Shown piece by piece: positions 43,165 through 53,780 of a stretch of 64,000 nucleotides of DNA (position 1 is its first letter; each line of letters starts with the position of its first letter). A model generated the notes under the pieces. That model searched no databases. It was not told the DNA's origin and worked only from the letters and a program-made list of their open reading frames with translations. Origin of the DNA: Symsagittifera roscoffensis (lineage: Eukaryota > Xenacoelomorpha > Acoela > Convolutidae); assembly GCF_963678635.1 (NCBI RefSeq), contig NC_087063.1, positions 76,283,617 to 76,347,616 of the forward strand, given 5' to 3'. The translations under genes and the position numbers were made by a program.

Positions 43165-43304
43165 GAATGGTGTGGAATGAGTTGAAGCAGGTGCACGCGG
43201 CAGGGGTGAGTGCCTACTTCGGGGATCTGTGGAACCGGATAGACGCCACCATGATAGTGCTCTACTTCTCCACTCTTGCCTTCAGAGCCGCCTCTTACCT
43301 CACT
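43165..43304 (+). CDS. TRPC exon: S3
   Basis: Acceptor ATTGTCTAG and donor CTCACT|GTAATG. It encodes MVWNELKQVHAAGVSAYFG and DLWNRIDATMIVLYFSTL, the ELKQ...G...Y..DLWN..D hallmark of TRPC S2-S3/S3. Ends in phase 0. Confidence 0.93.
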
Positions 43305-43555
43305 GTAATGAACATTTACACAACTACATCCACTTTTTCCACTTTTCGACGTGTCTGTCAATCAGAAATTAAAATAAAAAACTAACATTTTTGACAAAAA
43401 AAATAATTAAAACCATTAAAAAAACCAAGCCAGAAATTAAAACCAGTAAAAAACTAACCTTTTTTGACAGCCTGAAAGCTCTATCGTTACTCAAGGTGCC
43501 CTGATTCGAGTAAACGACCCTACAATCTTGCAACTTTTCGTTTATTTGTTTTCAG

Positions 43556-43877
43556 CATCGTCTCTCAGACGTCGTGCTCGACCCCGCCAACCTCAATTCA
43601 ACCAACATCACCAACTTCAGTAGTCACCTCACCTCCTCCGGAGCATCATCAGGAGCTGCAGGAGGGGGGAGTATCGGGGACACCTTGGATTCCATAGGTG
43701 CAGGGTGGGAACTGTCGTCATCATCGACCCCCCTCCCAGGCGTGGACGATGAGAAAGAGGGGCCTCTAAAGTGGCAGTATTGGGACCTTCTGTTTTTGTC
43801 CGAGGGGGTGTTCGCTCTGGCTAATATCTTCAGTTTTATGCGACTAGTTACCCTGGCGACTCTTTCACAGCACATAG
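43556..43877 (+). CDS. TRPC exon: extended S3-S4 loop and S4
   Basis: Acceptor TTGTTTTCAG and donor CACATAG|GTAATT. It starts with RLSDVVLDPANLNSTNITN, then about 60 residues rich in Ser, Gly and Asp, then WQYWDLLFLSEGVFALANI and SFMRLVTLATLSQHIG. The WD..L.SE..FA.ANI.SF.RL motif identifies S4. The Ser/Gly-rich loop is longer than is usual for the family and is read in one frame with no stop. Confidence 0.92.
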
Positions 43878-44344
43878 GTAATTATTAATTTCGCAATAAT
43901 TAGACTCGGACTAATTATTGTTCTGTACACTTAGAATTGGAAACAGAGAGTGACTGCTTAGACTTCTTATAGCTGAAATTATAGAAAGCCCCAAACTCTT
44001 TTAAAAAATAAGTGATGAAACTATTTGAAGACGATTTTTAAAGTAAGAGTAACTCGTCTTACGATAAAAATGATTGATTCAAATTTCTCTGCAAAATCTC
44101 CACAATTTAATCAATAGAAGTTTAATTTATAGGTATGCAACTGAACTTCGTCGTATTTTCATTTCAGGGTTTCTTATTGAAGTTGAGGTTTTGTTTTAAT
44201 AACCTGAAATCAATGAGCCCAGTCTTTTCAGATAAAAGGAAAAAATATTTTTTAAAAAAGAATGAAACAGTGGGTGGATTGAATGAAGATTGAGAATTCG
44301 AGTCGAAAATCTCGTCTCATTGAGCCGAGTGATGTTGTGTTCAG

Positions 44345-44509
44345 GTCCAATGCAGATCTCGTTGTCTCGGATGGTGAAGGATGTGATGAAGTTCATGTTC
44401 ATCTTCTTCCTCGTCCTCCTCTCCTTCGCCTGTGGCCTACACCAACTGAACTGGTTCTTCAAAACAGACTGCAAACACTCAGATCCTATCTCAGACTACG
44501 GGGTCACAG
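44345..44509 (+). CDS. TRPC exon: S5
   Basis: Acceptor TTGTGTTCAG and donor TCACAG|GTACGC. It encodes GPMQISLSRMVKDVMKFMF and FFLVLLSFACGLHQLNWFF, the GP.QISL.RM...KF.FI..LVL.SFA.GL.QL motif of TRPC S4-S5/S5. Phase 1 at both ends. Confidence 0.94.
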
Positions 44510-45081
44510 GTACGCTATTCGGCCACGAACTCGAAAAGTATTATGAATAAGAGGCACTGTTTCCTTTTTTCCATCCCCCACCTCACATAAGCAACAATTT
44601 TATGGTAACGAGGGGTTTTACAAGGTTAACAATGAAGACCAAATATGTTTGTCATGGCCCAAATAGTTCGCATGCCAATTTTCTTAACATTCGGATTTCA
44701 CTAGTAAAATTTTGCAGGTGGGGGGGGGGGGAGGGGGGGGGGGGGAAGAGCCGAATAAGATCCCTGCTCTGTGAAAAAAATTACAAATGGTTTGCTCACA
44801 GAAGTCTGTCTGCATATACAACTTGTCGTGTAAAATGTTACGGCTGCAGGCCGCGCAAAGATACTACCAAAGGGCAATTGGTCATTTTCGATTTCACAAA
44901 AAAATGCTAGTGAGTTGTCAGCAAAAGGCTTCTTTTGTTCAATTTTAGGCACAAGTTTTCTTTAAAAAAGCGAAAAGTACTAAAAATCGTGACATTTGCA
45001 TTAGATTTCTTTAACCATCAATGTAGTTCAGCACTTCAGTTGCTCAACAATATCAGAAAAATTATGTTCTTTCTATTATAG

Positions 45082-45332
45082 GAGTCTGTCGCGACGGATC
45101 CGACAAAAAAGCCTTCGACTCTCTACTCATGGCAATGCGGACTCTGTTCTGGGCACTATTTAACCTCTCGCCGCCTCCGAACAACATCGAGACTTCCATC
45201 CCGAACAACAAATCCACACCCATTATCATGTTCATAGTTGAGGCCATGTATGCGAGCTATTACGTCACTGCTGTGATTGTGTTGTTGAGGATGTTGGTTG
45301 CGATGATGACGACCAGTTATCGAGACATCGAG
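45082..45332 (+). CDS. TRPC exon: pore and S6
   Basis: Acceptor TCTATTATAG and donor CGAG|GTTGGT. It encodes the pore helix AMRTLFWALFNLSPP with the conserved LFW, then S6 TAVIVLLRMLVAMMTTSY. In S6 the family's LLNMLIAMM consensus has Arg in place of the conserved Asn; codon AGG is unambiguous. Ends in phase 0. Confidence 0.93.
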
Positions 45333-45683
45333 GTTGGTCCAGGTCATGATGAAGCTAATAAATTAAACATAAAACTTGTCAAAAATTATCAGAAATTTTA
45401 ATTTTTGCATAAAAATTGTCGATAATTTTAACAAACTTATATGATGCAAAATAGGCTGCCACAAATTTTTGAATAGAACGCAATCGTTATAGAAATCTTT
45501 GGAAAAAGGCATGTCAAATAACCTAATAGTGGCCTAATCTCCTTCTCCCGTCTCAAGATTTCCAGATATATCTTTGATTTCTGTGAAATAACCGCTGATT
45601 TCTGAATCACATGCAACTCGGAAAAACCCACAGTAAATTAAGTTATTATAAAATAGGGATTGAGATCTTATGCTACTTTTCAG

Positions 45684-45863
45684 AGTCGTGCAGACGTTGA
45701 GTGGAAGTACGCCAGATCCAAGTTATGGATGACATACATAGAAGAGGGGAGCACCCTGCCTCCCCCCGTGAACCTGTTACCCAGTATGAAGTGGGTGGTT
45801 CGGGTGGTGATCCAGATGGTAACTGGGAAGTGTTGCAAGTGTGACTCCTTCAAGGACAAGGTA
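45684..45863 (+). CDS. TRPC exon: TRP box and proline-rich motif
   Basis: Acceptor CTTTTCAG. It encodes ADVEWKYARSKLWMTYIEE with the TRP box EWKYAR and the downstream TLPPPVNLLPS Pro motif, then CCKCDSF. The 3' end has two overlapping donors, AAG|GTAGTA and GTA|GTAAGT, 3 nt apart and both in phase 0, so one Val may be included or skipped; GTAAGT is the stronger. Confidence 0.93.
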
Positions 45864-46184
45864 GTAAGTGTAAACCCAGACCCCTCAAACGACAAGTATG
45901 AGCGTACATCTTTCATATATTCATTTAAACTTAAACTCAAAAACTCTTTTTGATAGTTCGAACATGGTTTATGTTTATTCGCACTATTCAACGAATGAAA
46001 CTGTCAGCATAGTCTATAATAACTGAAACTATTGGCAACTTGCGGGTACTTAGGCAAAGCCAAGTCAGAACTTTTTTGAGAAATTGTTCCAGGAAAGAAA
46101 ATTAAAAAGTGAAATTAAAAACTTTTGAAATATACATTCTTTCGTTTTTGCCGAAATAGTCGATGATTTGATCACGTATTCCAG

Positions 46185-46235
46185 GATGCCCTCAAGCAGG
46201 AGGAGCAGCGGAGAAAAGACGAGTACAATTATAAA
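46185..46235 (+). CDS. TRPC exon: short C-terminal exon (17 codons)
   Basis: Acceptor GTATTCCAG and donor ATAAA|GTAAGT. It encodes DALKQEEQRRKDEYNYK, a charged helix. Phase 0 on both sides, so skipping would keep the frame. Confidence 0.82.
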
Positions 46236-46337
46236 GTAAGTACAATTATATATTTTTTCTAAAGTGCAGAAAATTTGTTTTTTTTTTTTTCGTTTTTTTT
46301 CATGTGAACTGTTAACTTTTAACCTCTTCTTTTTTAG

Positions 46338-47225
46338 AGGTTAATTGACAAACTGATCGGTCGATATCGGAAGGAAAAAGCACGCGTGAACATCATTTAT
46401 CCCGAAGAAACGGAAGAAATCGGCAAATCGATAGTGGTTCTACACACCGAAAACCGACGTCTGCTCAGCTTAATCCAGCGACTTACAAAAGACTCAGAGG
46501 AACATGCCAAAAACTGGTTCCACGATTACAATGTTAGAAATCAGTACTTGAAAAGCGACTCGACTGAAAGCAATCCAGGGGCCAATTCAAGTGGGGGGAG
46601 GAATGAGTTACACCCCCGACATGGACCCCGTCATCAGCAAGGTGGGGGTCAAAATCATCAAGCACCCCTTCAAAGACCTGCCTCATCAATAGGGGGGCTC
46701 AATTATGCCACTTCGTTTGCAGGAACAACTGGAAATCACTTAGAAAGTAAATGTAGCATGAAGTCAAATGCGTCACATCTTCAGAACACAGGAAACCACC
46801 ATGGAAACATAAATTATAATTTGCAATTAGCAGGTGTTAACCTGTCACCGTCAAATGCTCAAGGCCATCAGATGGGAGACGAGGAAACTAGTTTAATCCA
46901 CCGTTACAACGGACAGTCAAGGTCAAACCGGTTATTTGTCGACGAAGCCGAAGAGATCATTGTCGAAACTGACATGTCATCGTGCGACAGTCCTGTTCGC
47001 CAGATATTCTGCCAAAGTGGAAGTAGTCTAGATGATGCAGATACTGATGAAATTCGGCTAATTTCGCCTTCGTCTGAACGGAATCGAGAGCGAGATTTGG
47101 CTAGAGATAGAGCCCTCCAATCAAATTCAGTTCAACAAAAAACAACAAGTGTGCATCATCATCACCGTCCCCTCTCAAATGCGGAGAGCGGAGATGAAAT
47201 AATAAAAGACGAAACGCGAGTATAA
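46338..47225 (+). CDS. TRPC last exon: C-terminal tail with PDZ ligand
   Basis: Acceptor TTCTTTTTTAG. It starts RLIDKLIGRYRKEKARV, the position of the calmodulin/IP3-receptor binding segment in TRPCs, followed by a helical ENRRLLSLIQRLTKDSEE. The rest is low-complexity, rich in Ser, Asn, His, Gly and acidic residues. The protein ends ...IIKDETRV then TAA; T-R-V fits a class I PDZ-binding motif. This suggests anchoring in a scaffold, as known for several TRP channels. Confidence 0.9.
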   Translation, partial: RLIDKLIGRYRKEKARVNIIYPEETEEIGKSIVVLHTENRRLLSLIQRLTKDSEEHAKNWFHDYNVRNQYLKSDSTESNPGANSSGGRNELHPRHGPRHQQGGGQNHQAPLQRPASSIGGLNYATSFAGTTGNHLESKCSMKSNASHLQNTGNHHGNINYNLQLAGVNLSPSNAQGHQMGDEETSLIHRYNGQSRSNRLFVDEAEEIIVETDMSSCDSPVRQIFCQSGSSLDDADTDEIRLISPSSERNRERDLARDRALQSNSVQQKTTSVHHHHRPLSNAESGDEIIKDETRV

Positions 47226-50200
47226 GTGTCTCACTAAACCTAATCTACAAAAAACCACTTTTTTGAAAATTAGGTAAGACAATTTTGGGTGTTTTTAGCA
47301 CCTGATAAGACTAAAGCTTGATTTAGAAGCCAAAAGGCACATGAAAATAATGAAATCAACAATAAGAAGCCAAGCTCGGATTTCAAGATAACAAGAACTA
47401 AGCTATTACCTCTCTAATATCTCGTATATTTGATTTAGAGGCACTTTACTTTGTTTAAGGAATTCATTTAAAAATCAAGCCTAAGCAAAATACCGTCAGT
47501 TATTTTTTTTGTCCGTGAAACTCTAGAATCCACCTTGTCTGTAAATTTCTATAAAGTCTTGCTAGCCAAAATCCAATTTTAGCGACTACTTTTAAACTAT
47601 GTGTATTAAAAATTAAATTCCAAGTGCCTTTTGATACTTTCGCTGCTTGCCTTCAAGCTTTAGGTTTGAGTTTAATATAACACTAAAGGTCACACATCTG
47701 CCTTGTCTGCAAATTTCGTATAAAATCTCGCTAGAGAAAAACCAAATTTAGCGACTAGTGCTTAACTATGTGTATTTCGTAAATTATTTTCCTAGCGCCT
47801 ATTGATATTACCGTTCAGTGGGTTCGAACATTAGCTTTGAACTATATGCAAAATAGGAAACATTTCCCACAAGGTCTCAAAGTTCTGTGATCGTCTCTGA
47901 TTTTTATCGGCCTCCTATTGACTTTCCAGCGATTAAAACCAACAAAAACTGAAAAAAGACTTTTTGCGGGAAGGGAGCGTGCCGTAGTAACGTTACGTTT
48001 CATTCTACCTAAAAAATCATCTCTTCAAGAGTCCAACTAATTGAAAAACTGAATAAACAGGTATTGTTATATTCCGCTCGAAACGAAACTCTACAAATGA
48101 AAACCTAATTTTTGAGCCCGAAAGCATTTTTCTATTTTTGCTCCATTTGCATTTTTATTAATGGCATGCCTATTTTGCAGTAAATTTGAAAAAAAAACAC
48201 AGCGAACAGACAATGAAAAAGTGTCAATAAACCCAACAAAAATATGCCAACAAAAAGATGCCAAGTTAAGCACAAAACTAATCTATTACCTCTCGTAATT
48301 CCCGCTAAATTGATTTTAAAAGGAACAAGAAATTGTCTATGGAATTTTTCAAAGATCAAGCCTACGCAAAATAACGGCAGTTACAAAATCTTGTCTATAA
48401 AATTAGAAGATAAACCAGTTTCGGCCGTTGAAGCGAAACAATTAAATTTAAGCTGGATTTTGATAGTTATCAAAGAATTCCGCAGTTTTTACCTCAAATT
48501 TCATTCCACGCTTTGTCAAGGGATTCCAGATATTGTCTTTGAAATCCACAGTTTGTCTATAACTTCTGTATTTTGTCTTTGATTATAAATAACTGTTGTT
48601 GCTTAACAGGGAGAAGCACCTACCATATTGTGAGTTCACTGCAGAAGCAAAACACGTTTGTCGATGATTTTATCCAACTATGGCTAAGCATAACATATAA
48701 TTCTAGAATCCGGGTTGTCTGTAAAGTTTTTTTATAATTTTTTGTTTGCAAAACGATAATTCTAACGACCAGTGTTTATCCATATTGCAAGTTTTTTTCC
48801 TTGTTTTTACTGATATTGCTGCTCAGTGGGTTCTAAGATTAGATTTTAGTTATGTTTAAAATTAAAAATAGCAACACTACTTGTATCAGGGCGAAACTTT
48901 GAATGTTCCGAATGCTTTTTAAAGTCTATGGAGCAATGTTCGTTATAGCAAAATTCAATGAATATAAAACAAAATGGAAAAACTTAATACTTCATTGAAA
49001 TATTGTTGAAAATTATCCCCTCACAACTGCTATTTAAGTACAATGTGACAAATTTTGCTCCTGGTAACGTGGCAATTATCAAAAAACAGCCTGCTTTAAC
49101 TAATTTGGAGCAATTTCTAAGACGGAAGAAATATCTGCTTACGCGTTAATAGCACGGAAATTATCCCAAAATGGCTACCTTCAAACCGCATAACATTACG
49201 AAAAATGACCAAATTAAAGTATCTTTTTTTTTAAATTTGTTCCGAGGACAACAGTAGTTTTGGGATGATTTAAAAAACAGTTATAGTGAACCTTGTCTAA
49301 ATGAAAAAAAACACCCGAGCACTAATATTCCAGAACTTTCTTCAAAACGAAGAAAACATCTCTTAAGTATTTACAATTTTTAAATTATTTTTGATCGTTT
49401 CTGTTGTTAATTGGCCCATTTTGGACTCGCCAGGAACTAACACCCAGCCAAGACTGCACGGATTTTTTTTTTGTGGAAGTGGATGGCGTTACATTTCATC
49501 CTACCAAATAAAGTCACGTCCACTAGAACTAAATCTATTTAAAAGAAATTGAAACAACAGGTAATATTTTACTCCGCTCGAATATCGACAAATGGTGGCT
49601 TTTTTGAAATATAAAGCAAGTTTCGAATTTTGAAATCTCTTTAAATACTTTTTGTGATTGGCACTTTTTTGATAAATTTGACCTAATTTGAGACAACAGG
49701 ATCAACAGATAGATGTTTCATTCCGCTGGTAGATCTTAACACTCAAATTCAGATTCCGAACTAGAAGCCTTTGAAATTTTCTGTATGACTTTTACATAAT
49801 TGCAAATTTTTACAAATTTTCTGTATGACTCCATTCGATAGTGGTTTTTGCTTTCCTTTTAGCAAATGAGTTTTGACACGAAATCGTCAAAAGTCAAACC
49901 GTAAAACATCAATATTGGTGCGAACAAATTAAAGACTTATTCCCGCAAAAAAAAACGAAAAATGTCAACTCGACCTATTTAAATGTCTTACTACTTTCAT
50001 TGGTCTTTTAAAAAAAATTAGCGCAAACATCTTTCTATGAAATAAAAAAATAAATAAATCATTCAACCTATATCTTACAACCTAATAATTGGTTCATTTT
50101 GGTTGAGGAAAAGATTTTATGGATGATCCACACATTAGTACATGTAGACGAAGTTCTCTTTAAATAAAGTATCATCAACCTGATTGAAGAGACAATATCA

Positions 50201-50634
50201 GCCATATAAAAACTCGCAAATCAAATTTTAATTCAAACTGAAACCTTTACTCAATCTGGTAAAAAAATTATAACAGATGATAGAAAATACTTTCAACTCT
50301 TCTTGTAATTTTATGCTACTAAGTTAGGATCGAAATTTGTTAATATTCTAACGATTTCAATGGTAATAAATTGGTTTAGTGAGAATCAAATTCACCTATA
50401 GTTAATTATAGCTTTATTTTCACAACTTTCAATTTGATGAAAATTTTCAATCTATATGCGATTGAACTCATGCGCAATTTGAACTCCAAATTATGAATTC
50501 AAAAATTATCACCTTTTTGTACAGCAGTGTAAAATTGTTGATTTACGATGTAATCTAGCGATGGTTATAATTTCGCACATCATCAGGCTAATATAATTTT
50601 ACACACTTGATTCTGTTTTCCCTCTCTAAATTGA
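47226..50634. other. Intergenic region between convergent host genes
   Basis: Holds the 3' flank of the TRPC gene and of the - strand gene. It has three diverged copies of a block with CTTGTCTGYAAATTT...AGCGACTA...TATGTGTATT...TTGATATT...TCAGTGGGTTC (about 47525-47650, 47695-47840, 48705-48850), and a family A partial copy at 48883-49330. A GGTATTNTTA(C/T)TCCGCTCG word occurs at about 48060 and 49560 and again near 61165. No gene supported. Confidence 0.5.
48883..49330 (+). repeat. Dispersed repeat family A, diverged copy
   Basis: It follows the order of 1496-2349: ACTTGTATCAGGGCGAAAC, GAATGTTCCGAATGC, CCCCTCACAA, TTTCTAAGACGGA and CTTACGCGTTAATAGC, through ATGAAAAAAAACACCCGAGC, with many substitutions. 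Confidence 0.55.
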
Positions 50635-50730
50635 TCACAACTTGGCTCGAATGTCGACTTTCATTATATTCTCGTCGATATTCCAGGTAGTTTTCAGGTT
50701 GTTCAGCTGGAATCCATCAATATCGTTGAT
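50635..50730 (-). CDS. Unknown - strand host gene, last exon
   Basis: On the - strand the acceptor is TTTCAATTAG, and the exon encodes INDIDGFQLNNLKTTWNID, ending IRAKL then TGA. Phase 0 entry matches exon 50888-50969. It is the terminal exon of a gene whose chained exons run from 55084 downward. Confidence 0.6.
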   Translation of the reverse strand: MNDIDGFQLNNLKTTWNIDENIMKVDIRAKL

Positions 50731-50887
50731 CTAATTGAAAAATGAAAATAACGAAAAGGTTATTACCAGGATAAATTAATTTCTTCTCATTTCCTTTCAC
50801 TTTTGATTAAATTTTAACGCAGATTGAATGATTAAATATGCTGAAAACACTATGGCATTTATTCCCAGGCAAGGCGGAAAAAAATAC

Positions 50888-50969
50888 CTTCCAAACTTTT
50901 TGATGCTTCAAGTTGCAATTGCTGGCAGTTGCCTCTAATAGTTGGGAGACGTAGTTTTCCACAATTGAC
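50888..50969 (-). CDS. Unknown - strand host gene, penultimate exon
   Basis: Acceptor GGTTTGTTTCAG and donor TGGAAG|GTATTT on the - strand. It encodes SIVENYVSQLLEATASNCN and LKHQKVWK, amphipathic. It enters by completing a phase 2 codon, which fits the donor of exon 52392-52511, and leaves in phase 0. Confidence 0.6.
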
Positions 50970-50994
50970 CTGAAACAAACCCATGACTCACATG

Positions 50995-51413
50995 CAGGGG
51001 CGGATTTAGGGGGGGGGGGGCGAACGCCTCCTTCAGGGATTCAACACCCTGCCGACCCGAAGGGTCCCCCCTTTGGTACTTTTTAAGAAATCCACTTTTG
51101 GCTGACCGACCCTAAAATTTTTCTAAAGGCGCCTTTGGCGCCAATGTTTACTAATTTTGAGGGGGGAGCGCGCGCCGAAAAAACGCAATTTGTTGGTCAA
51201 AATTTTCCAAAAAGTGCCTAAAAACGCCTTTTTTGACTGTTTTTTCAAAAATTTGCCTGCGGCGCAGAAAACTTTACCAAAATAGGGGCGAAACAGTGCT
51301 TTGGGAGAGCTCAAAAATCAATTTGGTCCACCTAAAAAAAAAGGTCGTCAAAATTTTCAATTTCTTTTTGAAAATCCGCCCACCCCCTCGATAAAATCCT
51401 AGATCCGCCCCTG
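50995..51413. mobile_element. hAT-like MITE (419 bp), repeat family B full-length copy
   Basis: Terminal inverted repeats CAGGGGCGGATTTAGG at the left and CCTAGATCCGCCCCTG at the right. Flanking 8-mers (CTCACATG / ATATCATG) share the last four bases plus one, so a degraded 8-bp duplication is possible. The interior has a G-tract, GGCGCCAATG, GCGCGCGCCGAAAAAACGC and CTGCGGCGCAG. No transposase. It sits in the intron between exons 52392-52511 and 50888-50969 of the - strand gene. Confidence 0.7.
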
Positions 51414-52391
51414 ATATCATGTGTTCCGACAGCAGCCCATTCCACATAAAATAAAACACCTTCGCCCATCAAAGGTTCCACAATTTGGTGGTTTTTACGT
51501 CATTCAGTTTGGATGGCCAAATTTCACCTGATACAATTTTTCGGAACATTTTTATGGGGGTCTAAAACCACCAGATTCGTCAAAACTTGGTAAAATTAAT
51601 TTGGGCGAAAAAAATCTTTCATTTTTTTGGTAATGCTAAGGGAAAACTGATCCAGGCTAACAAATTTAAACTTTAATCTAATAGACAAGCTATAATTATC
51701 TATTAAATTTCGTAACAGTGAAGATTTTCAAAAATAAAGCAACTTTCAAAATTAAAAGCAAATTTCAAAAAAAGCTGCTTTACATGCATTAAACGGTTTT
51801 CGGAGTTTTTAGGCTTCGCTCTGATATGAACAGTGTTATTAGTTTTGAGCTCAGAGACCATTTTTTTGTCAATCAAAAAATGTTAAATAAAAAATCGAAA
51901 TTCGTGTCTGAAGACAAACCTTTCGAGCAAAGTTATTCAATATTCAGCTCTCAAAATTATAAAACAAAATAACGATTTGGCTCTGAATTGGATGAAGTCA
52001 AAAAGAGATTTATCCATGCCCAATGATTGCGACAAGAGAGAATGTGTAACAAATAACGAAAAAATATATATCTTAATCAGGGGCACATCAATGAATCTTT
52101 GGAAAGAGCTGATTAAACGGCTCGTATATCGATGTTTTTCGCTGATAATAAGGGTAATATTGATGAAAGCGCGTGGAAAAAAGTAATTACAAACAAAACT
52201 TTCCGAAAAAGAGCCAAGTGCGGTTATTTTAGCACGCTTTTCCATATAAAGATGCACATAAAATTTTTTAAAAAAATACGACAAAACATTCAAAACTGCT
52301 TTGAAATTCACAGTTCTCAAACACAATTATAAGTGCGACTGAATCAGTGGTTTTTAAAACAAGTCTTGAAGTTGAAGAATAAGCAGCTTAC

Positions 52392-52511
52392 ATAGCCTCT
52401 GGCGTTTTCAGTGCAGGAGTTATTTGGCCGCTCTTCTGGCTCAGTCGACATTTAGCTTCCCAGTCCTGGTACAACCCTCTCGGAGTTTCAGTTGAATTCA
52501 TAGTGGGTTTT
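52392..52511 (-). CDS. Unknown - strand host gene, exon
   Basis: Acceptor TTCTTTTAG and donor GGCTAT|GTAAGC on the - strand. It encodes KPTMNSTETPRGLYQDWEA and KCRLSQKSGQITPALKTPEA. If not spliced, a TAA lies directly after the donor, so an alternative transcript could terminate here. Entry phase 2 and exit phase 2 fit both neighbours. Confidence 0.65.
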
Positions 52512-52990
52512 CTAAAAGAAAAAATTTAATGAAAAAAAATGTCTCAAAACTAGGTTAACAGTTATTTTGAGGAAGATCGAAGTTTCACGTTGCCAAAAAT
52601 TTCACTTCACAATAAAAATCTAAAAATAAACTTAATGACCTTGGGAAAATTGTTAATTAAAATTATAGGTTTATAGCAAGTCTAGCCCAAAACTATGGGC
52701 TATTCATAAGCATTTTAGCACCGACATTCCCTAGTCTCATTAGCTGATTTTGAAATGGATCAATCAACACAAGAAACCCACTTTCAATCATGTTTTAAAT
52801 CTAAAGACTTCATAACATAAATCAAAATCTGGAGCAACTACTTCGTGCTACATTTCGCAATATGTTTTTTTTGAAAAAAAAAATTGTGTGCGACTTTTGG
52901 CAAGTCGATACGAACTAGTGTACAATGCAATTCCTACCTATTTTCTTTTGAGCTGAAACAATTTCCCGAAGCAGTTATATTTACACTTAC

Positions 52991-53060
52991 TCTGCGTAGA
53001 ATGTTAAGATCTTCTTGTGCAGAGACGCAGAGTCGAAGAAGTCCTGACCATTTTCGACCC
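52991..53060 (-). CDS. Unknown - strand host gene, exon
   Basis: Acceptor CGTTTTCTTAG and donor GCAGA|GTAAGT on the - strand. It encodes GVENGQDFFDSASLHKKIL and TFYAE. Enters phase 1, leaves phase 2, both consistent with neighbours. Confidence 0.65.
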
Positions 53061-53378
53061 CTAAGAAAACGATTTTTAAAACTTCTTAATCTTTTCAGAT
53101 GTATACTCACCCATATGTGAATGAAGCAAAATATCAACATTTAGCGTTCCGCTATTGACATTGTCATTTTTGATTGCACTAATTTGTTTAATTAACTCAT
53201 TGCTGCAGAAGTTTTTTGTAGCGAAGAGTTTTGATTGGATCTTTTCACATTACAATTGAGAAATGCCTTTGTTTTCAAACTTAAGCAAAACGCTAAGGGT
53301 TCAAACCAGCATATTCTGGATTGCAAGAAAAATTTTCTTCTTAAACTTGTTTTAAAATAGTAAGTGTTCTTTTCTAAC

Positions 53379-53559
53379 CAATAACAGAGAATGTCCATTC
53401 GAGTTCTCGAATTACATTTCCATTTTTATCATCCGTTTGAACCTTATGCAACTTCACATCTTTTGTTGCCAGGCTAACTGAGCCCCTCGGACTCTGACCA
53501 GTCTCGGCAGGCGTGAACAGAAGTCGCTCATAGACTGCACCATTTATATCAGTCAGAAC
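53379..53559 (-). CDS. Unknown - strand host gene, exon
   Basis: Acceptor CTTTTTTTGAG and donor TTATTG|GTTAGA on the - strand. It encodes VLTDINGAVYERLLFTPAE and a beta-rich end RELEWTFSVIG. It reads without a stop and leaves in phase 1. Confidence 0.65.
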
Positions 53560-53780
53560 CTCAAAAAAAGCAAATTACTCTAAGTTAAACTAAGTAAGTT
53601 TTCAAGTTTTTCAAAATTCAAATTAGCCAAAATTTTCGCTCTGTATTATTTCGGAAATCTATGGAAAGCTCCAATTTGTTAGGTAGCTTGTTTGAGGAGT
53701 GTATATTGATTTTTTGGTTACCCGGATCTAATTCGCATCAAAATTAAACTTCTTGTTTAGAACGTAAAAAAATATCTTAC

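Larger units (their letters stand above)
4887..47225 (+). other. TRPC-type channel gene, span of visible exons
   Basis: Twelve exons on the + strand encode, in order, an ankyrin repeat, the TRP_2-type linker, a six-segment channel with an LFW pore helix, the TRP box EWKYAR, and a long hydrophilic tail ending in ETRV and a TAA stop. All twelve splice junctions I placed have AG acceptors and GT donors with matching phases. The first ankyrin repeats and the start codon are not in view. The intron after the first visible exon is about 29.5 kb and holds the whole Polinton plus the assembly gap. The cysteine-rich segment usually found between the last ankyrin repeat and the ALASP motif was not found; it may be in the gap or absent. 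TRPC proteins are plasma-membrane non-selective cation channels, usually gated downstream of phospholipase C. Confidence 0.9.
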
